5,811 bases of DNA from an uncultured Ruminococcus sp. (GCA_937898375.1 CALEJX010000544.1:1-5811), one strand, 5' to 3'. Numbered from the stretch's first letter, positions 1 to 5,366 are shown. Program-made: numbers and translations. The notes: generated by a model from the letters alone, not told the origin.

Positions 1-321
1 GACAAAAACATCGTTGTGCTGACCCGACCAAAGGGCTATGTAAAGACCCAAGAGCCTGCCACAAAGCTTGCCATAAAATATTATCACAAGCACCCCGAGT
101 TCGCCGAAGCCCTTGCCACAAGAGCCGAGAGATACAACAAATGTATCGCAGAGCTTATGGAACTTAAAGCCGAGGGAAAAATCTTTGTTTTCACACCTAA
201 GACCACGTTCGGAGTAGGCAGAACAGAGGGCGACCCTGCAAAGCTGAAAAGGCTCTATGATTACGGCTACAACCATGCAAAATGGGCAATGGACGATCTG
301 AAAAAATATCTTTGCAAGTAG
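1..321 (+). CDS. Patatin-like phospholipase family protein, C-terminal part (5' end outside window)
   Basis: The frame is open from the first base, so the gene begins upstream. The GTG at 16 is probably an internal Val codon, because D-K-N-I-V precedes it in frame and the following V-L-T-R-P-K-G-Y matches the family at an internal position. The roughly 106 visible residues resemble the C-terminal region of bacterial patatin-like proteins of the YjjU type. That region has a VLTRP-x-GY segment, then a helical stretch with an R-x-x-x-Y-N element (ERYNKCI), a strand reading IFVFTPKTTFGVGR, and a closing helix KLKRLYDYGY. The catalytic Ser (GxSxG) and Asp of the patatin fold lie outside the window, so activity cannot be judged. 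Family members are Ser-Asp dyad acyl hydrolases acting on lipids; the substrate here is unknown. It ends 15 nt before the metallophosphoesterase gene on the same strand, consistent with one operon. Confidence 0.8.
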   Translation, partial: DKNIVVLTRPKGYVKTQEPATKLAIKYYHKHPEFAEALATRAERYNKCIAELMELKAEGKIFVFTPKTTFGVGRTEGDPAKLKRLYDYGYNHAKWAMDDLKKYLCK

Positions 322-336
322 GAATGAGGTAATAAA

Positions 337-1194
337 ATGTCATACAAGCTGCCGCTTTTTGCTGCCGCCGCATTTGTGGGCGGTTATACGCTTATTTCAA
401 ACAGACAGCTGAGGGTGAACAAATACCAGCTGAAAGTATCAAAGCTCCCTGAGAATTTTGTTGGCAAAAAGATACTTCTTCTTGCGGATCTTCACAAGAA
501 GCGTTACGGGGATAATTTCAATAATCTAGTAAATTCCTGTATCGCCGCAGAGCCTGACTTTATTTTCTTTGCAGGGGATCTTTACAGCCGTGACGAAACG
601 GACATGATACCAAAGCTTGCACTTATGAAAAGGCTAAAGCATATCGCACCCACCTATTATATTTTCGGCAACCACGAGACCGACAACATGGACAATGCCG
701 AAGCACTTGCTTTGAAGCTCACCGAATGTGGCGTACACGTTCTGAGAAATAACATGGAGCAGATAAAAATAGGTGAAGAACACATTAATATATACGGCAC
801 TCAGCTTCCACAAAGATTTTACCGCAACGAAGATTTTTCACATCACGATCTGCCGCAGCTTACAAAGGACGATCTTACAAAGCTTCTAGGCGAACCTGAC
901 AGGAGCGAGTGTAACTTTTTGCTTTCGCATACGCCGCTGGCTTTCCGTGCTTATGCGGATTGGGGAGCAGATGTGACGTTTTCGGGTCACTGTCACGGGG
1001 GAGTTATAAGACTGCCTTTTATTGGCGGTATACTTTCCCCTGAGCGGAAATTCTTTCCACGATACACAAAAGGCATTTACGAACTTGACGCCGAACAGGG
1101 CTTGGCGAAGCTTGCTGTTACGGCAGGACTTGGTAAATTCAGGCTGAATGATCCCTCGGAAATAATGATTTGCACACTTGAAAGGCAGGAATAA
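337..1194 (+). CDS. Membrane-anchored metallophosphoesterase (calcineurin-like, YkuE/YaeI type)
   Basis: A 285-residue calcineurin-like phosphoesterase with the full set of metal-site motifs in order: A-D-L-H (D51, H53), G-D-L (D81), G-N-H-E (N112, H113), S-H-T-P (H198) and G-H-C-H-G-G (H218, H220). These residues bind the two metal ions in this superfamily. Residues 5-20 (LPLFAAAAFVGGYTLI) form a short hydrophobic segment after one Lys, likely a membrane anchor that places the catalytic domain at or outside the membrane. This layout resembles YkuE/YaeI-like enzymes, some of which hydrolyse UDP-sugar lipids; the substrate here cannot be read from the sequence. The ATG at 337 is supported by a GAGGT ribosome binding site at 326-330. 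The first His motif is followed by K-K-R-Y-G rather than the commoner S-x-x-F-G. It sits between a patatin-like gene and a dipeptidase gene, probably in one operon. Confidence 0.9.
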   Translation: MSYKLPLFAAAAFVGGYTLISNRQLRVNKYQLKVSKLPENFVGKKILLLADLHKKRYGDNFNNLVNSCIAAEPDFIFFAGDLYSRDETDMIPKLALMKRLKHIAPTYYIFGNHETDNMDNAEALALKLTECGVHVLRNNMEQIKIGEEHINIYGTQLPQRFYRNEDFSHHDLPQLTKDDLTKLLGEPDRSECNFLLSHTPLAFRAYADWGADVTFSGHCHGGVIRLPFIGGILSPERKFFPRYTKGIYELDAEQGLAKLAVTAGLGKFRLNDPSEIMICTLERQE

Positions 1195-1196
1195 AT

Positions 1197-2486
1197 ATGT
1201 ATCAGAAACAATTTGCAGAATATTTTGACAAGCACATGGACGAGATTCTCCGTGACCTTGACGAGATAATCTCTATCGAGAGCGTTGGCGACATAAACGC
1301 CCCTGTTAAGCCGTTTGGCGAGGGGTCGAGAAAGGCTCTTAACTGGGGAAAGGCTTATCTTGAAAAGCTTGGCATGACAACAAAGGACTTTGACGGCTAT
1401 GCTGTTCATGGCGATTTTTACCCTGAGGGAGAATGTAAGCTTGCTGTGCTTTCACATCTTGACACTGTTCCTGCAGGCGAGGGCTGGAGCTATCCGCCTT
1501 TCAAGCTTACCAAGGCTGACGGAAAGCTTTTCGGCAGAGGAACTATCGACGACAAAGGTCCGAGCGTTGCTGTGCTGTGGGCTGTAAAGGCTATCAGAGA
1601 GCTTAACATTCCAATAAAAAAGAATTTCCGTGTAATTTTCGGCGGCAATGAAGAGGGTGGCTGTGAGGACATGGAATATTATGAGAGCAAACAGCCTTTC
1701 CCGGAAATGGTGTTTACCCCTGACGGCTCTTTCCCTGTGCTGAACTGTGAAAAAGGCATGGTACATCTTACATTCTCTGCTGGATTATCAGACGATAAGA
1801 TAGCTGAGATAAATGGCGGAAGCGTTATAAATGCTATCCCTGACAAGTGCATTGTAAAGTTTGCTGACGGCAGTGAAAAGGTTATCAGAGGAAAATCCTC
1901 ACACGGTTCAAGACCTGAAAACGGTGACAATGCGGTGACAAAATTTGTGGCAGAATACAAAAATGAAAATGCTCTTATCGGTGGATTGGCTGAGCTTTTC
2001 CCACATGGAGAATGCAATGGAAAGTCCTGCGGACTTGGTTTTTCAGATGATGTATCAGGTGAAATGACTTGTGCGCTGACTATCCTTAAAACTGAGAGCG
2101 GCAGGCTTCACGGCGGAATCGACATACGTTTCCCTATTGACAAGACGCTGGCTGAAATAAGCGGTATCATAACTTCGGCGCTTGAAAGCAAGGGCTTCAA
2201 GGTGGACGAGCTTGACGGAATGGAGCCGCATTATGTTGACGAAAACAGCGAGTTCGTTCAGACTTTGCTCAGGGTATATGAAAAGGTCAAGGGAGAAAAG
2301 GGAAAATGTATCGCAGAGGGCGGTATAACCTACGTTCACAACACAAAGGGCGGCGTTGCGTTCGGTGCGGAATTTCCTGAGGAAAACAACAATATGCACG
2401 GCGCTGACGAGCATATTTCCATGGAAACTTTCAAGCTAAACTTGAATATGTATGCAAATGCCATTGCGGAGCTTTGCGGCGAATGA
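1197..2486 (+). CDS. pepV: PepV/Sapep-type M20 family metallo-dipeptidase
   Basis: A 429-residue M20 family peptidase. Zn/Mn-site motifs are complete: S-H-L-D-T-V-P (H87, D89), G-R-G-T-I-D-D-K-G-P (bridging Asp near 118), G-G-N-E-E-G-G (catalytic E152 and ligand E153), F-T-P-D-G-S (D176) and a C-terminal M-H-G-A-D-E (H401). The H-G-S-R-P-E-N-G-D-N-A motif of the lid domain is also present. Spacing and the D-D-K-G-P and T-P-D signatures fit PepV/Sapep enzymes, which cleave dipeptides in the cytoplasm. At 429 residues it is shorter than Lactobacillus PepV (about 470) but similar to clostridial relatives. The start follows the phosphoesterase stop by 2 nt and has AGGCAGGA at 1183-1190, so the two are probably translationally coupled. 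It ends in tandem stops, TGA then TAG. No signal peptide is seen. Exact dipeptide preference is unknown. Confidence 0.9.
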   Translation: MYQKQFAEYFDKHMDEILRDLDEIISIESVGDINAPVKPFGEGSRKALNWGKAYLEKLGMTTKDFDGYAVHGDFYPEGECKLAVLSHLDTVPAGEGWSYPPFKLTKADGKLFGRGTIDDKGPSVAVLWAVKAIRELNIPIKKNFRVIFGGNEEGGCEDMEYYESKQPFPEMVFTPDGSFPVLNCEKGMVHLTFSAGLSDDKIAEINGGSVINAIPDKCIVKFADGSEKVIRGKSSHGSRPENGDNAVTKFVAEYKNENALIGGLAELFPHGECNGKSCGLGFSDDVSGEMTCALTILKTESGRLHGGIDIRFPIDKTLAEISGIITSALESKGFKVDELDGMEPHYVDENSEFVQTLLRVYEKVKGEKGKCIAEGGITYVHNTKGGVAFGAEFPEENNNMHGADEHISMETFKLNLNMYANAIAELCGE

Positions 2487-2503
2487 TAGGTTGCTCGTGG
2501 CTC

Positions 2504-2532
2504 TTGACAAAGTGTGCTTTTAGTGGTATACT
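2504..2532 (+). promoter_or_regulatory. Sigma-A promoter for tyrA (TTGACA-17-TATACT, extended -10)
   Basis: A consensus -35 box TTGACA (2504-2509) is followed by a 17-nt spacer and the -10 box TATACT (2527-2532). TG at 2524-2525 gives an extended -10 (TGgTATACT). The predicted start is A2538 or A2540. The -35 begins 17 nt after the dipeptidase stop, and tyrA is the first gene downstream, which implies a leader of about 270 nt. The spacer contains GCTTTTA, the reverse complement of the heptamer repeated just downstream. Confidence 0.85.
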
Positions 2533-2563
2533 TTATTACATAAAAGCTTAAAAGCGTAAAAGT
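2516..2563. repeat. TAAAAGC heptamer cluster at the tyrA promoter (possible operator)
   Basis: TAAAAGC occurs at 2541-2547 and 2549-2555, and a variant TAAAAGT at 2557-2563. These are three direct copies with an exact 8-nt period starting at the predicted transcription start. An inverted copy, GCTTTTA, lies at 2516-2522 between the -35 and -10 boxes. One inverted and three direct copies around a strong promoter could be a repressor site. The protein that might bind is unknown, and the A-rich composition makes partial coincidence possible. Confidence 0.45.
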
Positions 2564-2633
2564 ACAAGGTGATACTGGACTAAATGGGATAATTGAATAA
2601 GATAAAGATTTGTTGAAACAGATACATTGTAAT

Positions 2634-2685
2634 GGGCTGTCTATTTCTGTGAGCTTGCGAACAGAAATTTCGCCAAGCCCCTACA
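2634..2685 (+). repeat. Palindromic intergenic repeat, copy B (long inner stem)
   Basis: The outer arms GGGCT (2634-2638) and AGCCC (2676-2680) enclose a perfect 8-bp stem, ATTTCTGT (2643-2650) with ACAGAAAT (2661-2668), around a 10-nt loop. It ends in CCCTACA. Its ends, GGGCTGTC at the left and CCAAGCCCCTACA at the right, match the copy at 3759-3785 read on the minus strand, so it belongs to the same repeat family with a different interior. Confidence 0.6.
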
Positions 2686-2712
2686 TAATTCTTTAATTTC
2701 ACCTATTTGTTG

Positions 2713-2736
2713 TGTAGAGGCGAACATTGTTTGCCC
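2713..2736 (-). repeat. Palindromic intergenic repeat, copy C (degenerate)
   Basis: TGTAGAGGCGAAC is followed by ATT and GTTTGCCC. The stem GGCGAAC (2719-2725) with GTTTGCC (2729-2735) is 7 bp including one G-T pair, with a 3-nt loop. Read on the minus strand it is a diverged version of the 3841-3863 copy and ends in CTCTACA instead of CCCTACA. It points toward copy B, and the two together span 103 bp. Confidence 0.6.
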
Positions 2737-2794
2737 GTTTAATGACATAATTTGTAGAATGTATTCGTATTTTGTACAGTATCGCAAAAATAAA

Positions 2795-2799
2795 GGGAG
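2795..2799 (+). promoter_or_regulatory. Ribosome binding site of tyrA
   Basis: GGGAG at 2795-2799 lies 11 nt before the ATG at 2811. A second ATG at 2801 is only 1 nt from the site and in another frame, so the site fits the tyrA start. The spacing is somewhat long. Confidence 0.6.
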
Positions 2800-2810
2800 C
2801 ATGACGGACA

Positions 2811-3650
2811 ATGAAAATTTGTATTGTTGGACTTGGACTTATAGGCGGTTCGCTTGCCAAGGCAATAAAAAAGAACACTCATGAGAGCTGTTTCGGTATA
2901 GATATTGACAGGAGCACCATAGCAGGGGCGCTGGCGCAGGAGGCTATCGACGGCGAAATGACCATTGACGACCTTGCAGGCTGTGACGTTGTTATCGTAG
3001 GTCTTCACCCTAAGGCTACCATAAATTTCATCACTGAGAATGCAGGCAAGTTCAAAAAGGGCGGTATCGTGCTTGACACTTGCGGCGTAAAGGGTGAGAT
3101 AGTCAGAGCGGTAGAGGGCGTTTGCATAGAAAACGGCGTGAATTTCCTCGGCTGTCACCCTATGGCAGGACGTGAATTTTCGGGCTTTGCTTACTCAGTA
3201 GACAACCTTTTCGAGAAAGCAAGCTTTATAATGACGCCTACTGACAGAACGCCTATGAGGGTGGTGCAGGAGATATCAAGACTTGCTTATAATATCGGCT
3301 TTGCAAAGGTGGTCGTTTCAAACGTTGAGGAACATGACAGCGTTATTGCGTTCACCTCTCAGCTTGCCCACGTTGTTTCAAGCTCATATGTAAAAAGCCC
3401 TAGCCTTTTGAAGCAGGCAGGCTTTTCGGCAGGATCATTTAAAGACCTTACGAGGGTGGCGAAGCTCAACGAAGATATGTGGACGGAGCTTTTCCTTATG
3501 AACCGTGAGCATTTGGTTGACGAGATAGAGCATATAATCGCAAGATTGACCGAGTATCGTGACGCCATTGCCAATAACGATGCGCAGAGATTGCATGACC
3601 TGCTTAAAGAGGGTCGAGAACTTAAGGAATTGTCTAATAATAGTAAATAA
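2811..3650 (+). CDS. tyrA: Prephenate dehydrogenase (TyrA), short form without ACT domain
   Basis: A 279-residue NAD(P)-dependent dehydrogenase that converts prephenate to 4-hydroxyphenylpyruvate in tyrosine synthesis. The N-terminal Rossmann fold starts at once with V-G-L-G-L-I-G-G-S (residues 6-14) and has an acidic residue at the end of the second strand (F-G-I-D-I-D, D31/D33), which suggests NAD rather than NADP. Family motifs follow: L-D-T-C-G-V-K (88-94), G-C-H-P-M-A-G-R-E (114-122, with H116 of the prephenate dehydrogenase H-P-x-A-G motif) and T-S-Q-L-A-H (182-187, where many relatives have SQLPH). The helical C-terminal domain carries S-F-K-D-L-T-R and L-N-E-D-M-W. The protein ends without the regulatory ACT domain of Bacillus TyrA, so feedback control would have to act elsewhere. 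It is the only gene of its transcription unit, behind its own strong promoter and long leader. Arogenate use cannot be excluded. Confidence 0.93.
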   Translation: MKICIVGLGLIGGSLAKAIKKNTHESCFGIDIDRSTIAGALAQEAIDGEMTIDDLAGCDVVIVGLHPKATINFITENAGKFKKGGIVLDTCGVKGEIVRAVEGVCIENGVNFLGCHPMAGREFSGFAYSVDNLFEKASFIMTPTDRTPMRVVQEISRLAYNIGFAKVVVSNVEEHDSVIAFTSQLAHVVSSSYVKSPSLLKQAGFSAGSFKDLTRVAKLNEDMWTELFLMNREHLVDEIEHIIARLTEYRDAIANNDAQRLHDLLKEGRELKELSNNSK

Positions 3651-3656
3651 GAAAAT

Positions 3657-3694
3657 AAAGCGGTGTGGGAGTAGAAAACTCTGCACCGCTTTTT
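3657..3694 (+). terminator. Intrinsic terminator of tyrA
   Basis: A 9-bp perfect stem AAAGCGGTG (3657-3665) with CACCGCTTT (3684-3692), possibly extended inward by G-T pairs, is followed by a T run (3690-3694). It starts 6 nt after the tyrA stop codon. Confidence 0.9.
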
Positions 3695-3758
3695 GTATCC
3701 TCTTATACAAGGTAAAGTCCGCAAAGAGCGGAGCGATTTTGCGGCGGTAGAACTTTGG

Positions 3759-3785
3759 TGTAGGGGCTGGCGCCCTCGACAGCCC
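3759..3785 (-). repeat. Palindromic intergenic repeat, copy A
   Basis: TGTAGGGGCTGGCG leads into CCTCGACAGCCC. The stem GGGCTG (3764-3769) with CAGCCC (3780-3785) is 6 bp with a 10-nt loop. On the minus strand it starts GGGCTGTC and ends CCAGCCCCTACA, the same ends as copy B in the tyrA leader. Its TGTAGGGGC end is inverted relative to the GCCCCTAC end of copy D at 3841-3863, giving a 105-bp unit with 8-bp perfect inverted ends (3760-3767 with 3856-3863). Confidence 0.65.
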
Positions 3786-3840
3786 GTTTCGGGGAGCGGC
3801 AAGGTTTGGATTTTTACAAACCAAGTGGGCGAACAAAGGC

Positions 3841-3863
3841 GGGCGAACGCTGTTCGCCCCTAC
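3841..3863 (+). repeat. Palindromic intergenic repeat, copy D
   Basis: A perfect 8-bp stem GGGCGAAC (3841-3848) with GTTCGCCC (3852-3859), 3-nt loop, is followed by CTAC. A direct copy of the left arm, GGGCGAAC, also sits 14 nt upstream at 3827-3834. This is the best-preserved member of the family together with 4023-4046. Confidence 0.7.
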
Positions 3864-4022
3864 CGTTGTTTGTGTGGTTATTGGGGTTGTGCGGTAATTT
3901 CTAGCGGTGATGTTTCACAATGTTGCGTAGATTTGCAGTGTGCGGAAATGTTGTGTCGTATGGTGTTTGAAACAATTTGCCAAACGTTGTGCGGATAACG
4001 CAAATGAGATTGCGAATGAAAC

Positions 4023-4046
4023 GGGCGACCCAAGGTCGCCCCTACA
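4023..4046 (+). repeat. Palindromic intergenic repeat, copy E
   Basis: A perfect 8-bp stem GGGCGACC (4023-4030) with GGTCGCCC (4034-4041), loop CAA, is followed by CTACA. Compared with copy D both arms changed together (GAAC/GTTC to GACC/GGTC), so pairing is kept. Direct repeats TTGTGCGGATA flank it at 3987-3997 and 4051-4061. Confidence 0.7.
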
Positions 4047-4066
4047 TGGTTTGTGCGGATATATAC

Positions 4067-4098
4067 AACAAAAGGCGGCTTAAAAACCGCCTTTTGTT
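4067..4098 (-). terminator. Intrinsic terminator of the cohesin-like gene, probably bidirectional
   Basis: A 12-bp perfect stem AACAAAAGGCGG (4067-4078) with CCGCCTTTTGTT (4087-4098) encloses an 8-nt loop. On the minus strand the stem begins inside the stop codon and ends in TTTTGTTG. On the plus strand it ends in TTTTGTTTATTC, so it could also stop read-through from tyrA. Confidence 0.85.
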
Positions 4099-5300
4099 TA
4101 TTCTTCTGTGTCTGTATCGTCTGTGTTATCAGTTTCTTCTGTATCGTCCACTTCGTCCGGCCCGTCGTTTTCGTCAGGCTCGGCTTCGTTGGTGTCGTCG
4201 CTTTCGTCTGTATCGTGGATATCTTTGTCTTTATCCTTGTCCGTCGGTTTCTTCTCGCCTACCGTTTTGTTCTTTACTATCATAAGATACTCTGCCGCAA
4301 CGAGGGCTACGCACAAAACGCAGACCACGCCGATTATAACGCCCATTGACGAGCCGCTCTTTTTCTCGGCTACAGGACTTGCGGCTTTTGAGGTCGCTTC
4401 TGCTTCTGAGCTTTCAAGCTTCACCGCTTCAGGCTCTTTTATCACTATCTTGAAATGACCTACTGAGCCGTCTTTATAGGTTATATCTATCTTTGTTTCG
4501 CCTGTGCTGAGAGTCTGGAACTTGCCGTCCTCGAATATAAGCACCTCGCCGTTGGCTACTGTTACGCTGTCAACATCTGTAAGTCCTATATCCTCCGGAG
4601 CGATAGGATACTTGGAATAGTCAACGTCTATTTCGATATAGTCGCTGTCGTCCTCCTGAACGTCTGCAGCGTCCTGATACTTGACAATACCATTCTCTAC
4701 CTGATTTGATATGGCATTGAGGTTTTCATCGTCAAGGGAATTTACTGTAAGATAAAGCACTGTTGAGGTGAGCTTTTCATCTGCGACTTTGAAATGGAGG
4801 GTCGCATAGTCGCCGTCAAAATCTGTGCCGTCTGCATTCACATAGTTGTAGACGAACTTTCCTGAAAAGGCGTTGTCAACTGCCATGCCGCCTGCTTTAT
4901 CGTTTGTTTCGCACTTTTCAAACTCTATCAGGCTATCGTCATAGCCTACGGAGATAGATGCGTTTGAGATAAGGTGGTCGGACTGGATATTTATTTTCGC
5001 TGTGAACTTTTTATCCTTTACCTCGCTGACTACAAGCTTTACAACTGTAGGGCTGGAGGTCGGGGTGTCGGGCACATAGACGTAAGATGTGGTAGTCTGT
5101 GTGGTGGTTGTTTCCCATGTCTGAGCAGCGGTGGTGGTAGTTTCCGTGTCCTGCCACTGTGGCTGTGTAGTGGTGGTCTCAGGGGTCGGGTCTGCGGCAG
5201 GCACATCTGTGGTCGCAGGCGTTTCGTAATCCGCAAAGCACACGGAGGTCATTGCAATGACCGCTGCGAAAAATCCCACTGTTACTTTTTTGAAATTCAT
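4098..5300 (-). CDS. Secreted, membrane-anchored cohesin-domain-like protein with acidic tail
   Basis: 400 residues. Residues 1-23 are a signal peptide (N-F-K-K, then a hydrophobic core, likely cut after V-C-F-A). Residues 24-85 form a Thr-rich linker with three E-T-T-T-T blocks. Residues 86-209 resemble a cohesin fold: V-V-K-L-V-V-S, F-T-A-K-I-N-I, Y-D-D-S-L-I-E-F, then Y-A-T-L-H-F-K-V and a final N-G-I-V-K-Y strand. Residues 222-289 look like a small Ig-like beta domain ending in D-G-S-V-G-H-F-K-I-V-I. Residues 319-341 are a transmembrane helix, followed by K-N-K and a 59-residue tail rich in Asp, Glu and Thr that positive-inside rules place in the cytoplasm. No LPXTG or dockerin is present. 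The start has AGGAG at 5309-5313. Cohesins bind dockerins in cellulosome-like complexes, but cohesin-like folds also occur in unrelated surface proteins, so the role (docking enzymes or other binding) is unproven. Confidence 0.75.
   Translation of the reverse strand: MNFKKVTVGFFAAVIAMTSVCFADYETPATTDVPAADPTPETTTTQPQWQDTETTTTAAQTWETTTTQTTTSYVYVPDTPTSSPTVVKLVVSEVKDKKFTAKINIQSDHLISNASISVGYDDSLIEFEKCETNDKAGGMAVDNAFSGKFVYNYVNADGTDFDGDYATLHFKVADEKLTSTVLYLTVNSLDDENLNAISNQVENGIVKYQDAADVQEDDSDYIEIDVDYSKYPIAPEDIGLTDVDSVTVANGEVLIFEDGKFQTLSTGETKIDITYKDGSVGHFKIVIKEPEAVKLESSEAEATSKAASPVAEKKSGSSMGVIIGVVCVLCVALVAAEYLMIVKNKTVGEKKPTDKDKDKDIHDTDESDDTNEAEPDENDGPDEVDDTEETDNTDDTDTEE
5085..5180 (-). repeat. Thr-rich linker coding repeats
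   Basis: Codons for residues 41-72 of the cohesin-like protein contain three E-T-T-T-T blocks (41-45, 53-57, 63-67) followed by a further T-T-T, separated by Gln/Trp-rich pieces. On the plus strand they appear as GTGGTGGT runs. Such linkers are typical of extracellular modular proteins in ruminococci and are often O-glycosylated; glycosylation here is inference. Confidence 0.6.
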
Positions 5301-5333
5301 TATTTACTCTCCTGATATTGTTTTTGCCGTAAA

Positions 5334-5366
5334 CAAGGGCTGCCGCCATAAAGACCGCAGCCCTTG
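5334..5366 (-). terminator. Hairpin between the isomerase gene and the cohesin-like gene (weak terminator or attenuator)
   Basis: A perfect 10-bp stem CAAGGGCTGC (5334-5343) with GCAGCCCTTG (5357-5366) and a 13-nt loop starts 11 nt after the isomerase stop. In the minus direction it is followed by TTTACGG, a poor T tract, so termination may be partial. No promoter is visible between it and the ribosome binding site of the next gene. Confidence 0.6.

Larger units (their letters stand above)
2540..2810 (+). promoter_or_regulatory. Long structured 5' leader of tyrA
   Basis: About 270 nt separate the predicted transcription start from the tyrA ATG. The leader holds two palindromic repeat elements (2634-2685 and 2713-2736) and short frames only. 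No T-box signature (AGGGTGGNACCGCG), no clear terminator with a T tract and no riboswitch that I recognise is present. The segments 2634-2638, 2676-2685, 2713-2725 and 2729-2735 can pair as 1:2 plus 3:4, or alternatively as 2:3, which is an attenuator-like topology. A regulatory role is inference only. Confidence 0.4.
3695..4066. other. Gene-free intergenic stretch with repeats between convergent genes
   Basis: No credible gene is seen. Open frames here read through palindromic repeats and have no family features. Contents are a short inverted repeat TTGTAT/ATACAA overlapping the terminator tail (3693-3710), CCGCAAA/TTTGCGG (3719-3725 with 3738-3744), GGTTTG/CAAACC (3803-3808 with 3817-3822), three palindromic repeats listed separately, and several TTGTGCGG octamers (3887, 3987, 4051). 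The G- and T-rich composition differs from the flanking genes. Confidence 0.7.

Noticed and set aside
2055..2414. Minus-strand frame inside the dipeptidase gene
   Set aside because: Shadow of a gene with complete M20 motifs.
2569..2592. Tiny frames GTG-ATA-CTG-GAC-TAA and ATG-GGA-TAA in the tyrA leader
   Set aside because: Two to four codons only; an AAGGTG site nearby is suggestive, but there is no way to support translation from the sequence.
2540..2810. T-box or tRNA-sensing leader for tyrA
   Set aside because: No AGGGTGGNACCGCG-like antiterminator sequence and no strong terminator before tyrA.
2801..2884. ATG at 2801 as an alternative start near tyrA
   Set aside because: It is only 1 nt after GGGAG and out of frame with tyrA; the 2811 start leads directly into the Rossmann motif.
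2739..3158. 139-codon minus-strand frame over the tyrA start
   Set aside because: It is antisense to the conserved Rossmann domain of TyrA, Cys/Tyr/Asn-rich, and has no recognisable domain.
3435..3836. Minus-strand frames of 133 and 147 codons over the tyrA 3' end
   Set aside because: They are antisense to a well-supported tyrA and cross its terminator; the composition is that of a shadow frame.
3693..3998. 101-codon plus-strand frame after tyrA
   Set aside because: It starts inside the terminator tail, reads through palindromic repeats (R-R-A-N-A-V-R-P-Y type translation), and has no ribosome binding site or family features.
3759..4061. CRISPR array
   Set aside because: Repeats are palindromic, in both orientations, of unequal length and irregularly spaced, with no cas genes.
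4098..4346. LPXTG sortase anchor in the cohesin-like protein
   Set aside because: No LPXTG-like motif precedes the transmembrane helix, and the tail is long and acidic rather than short and basic.
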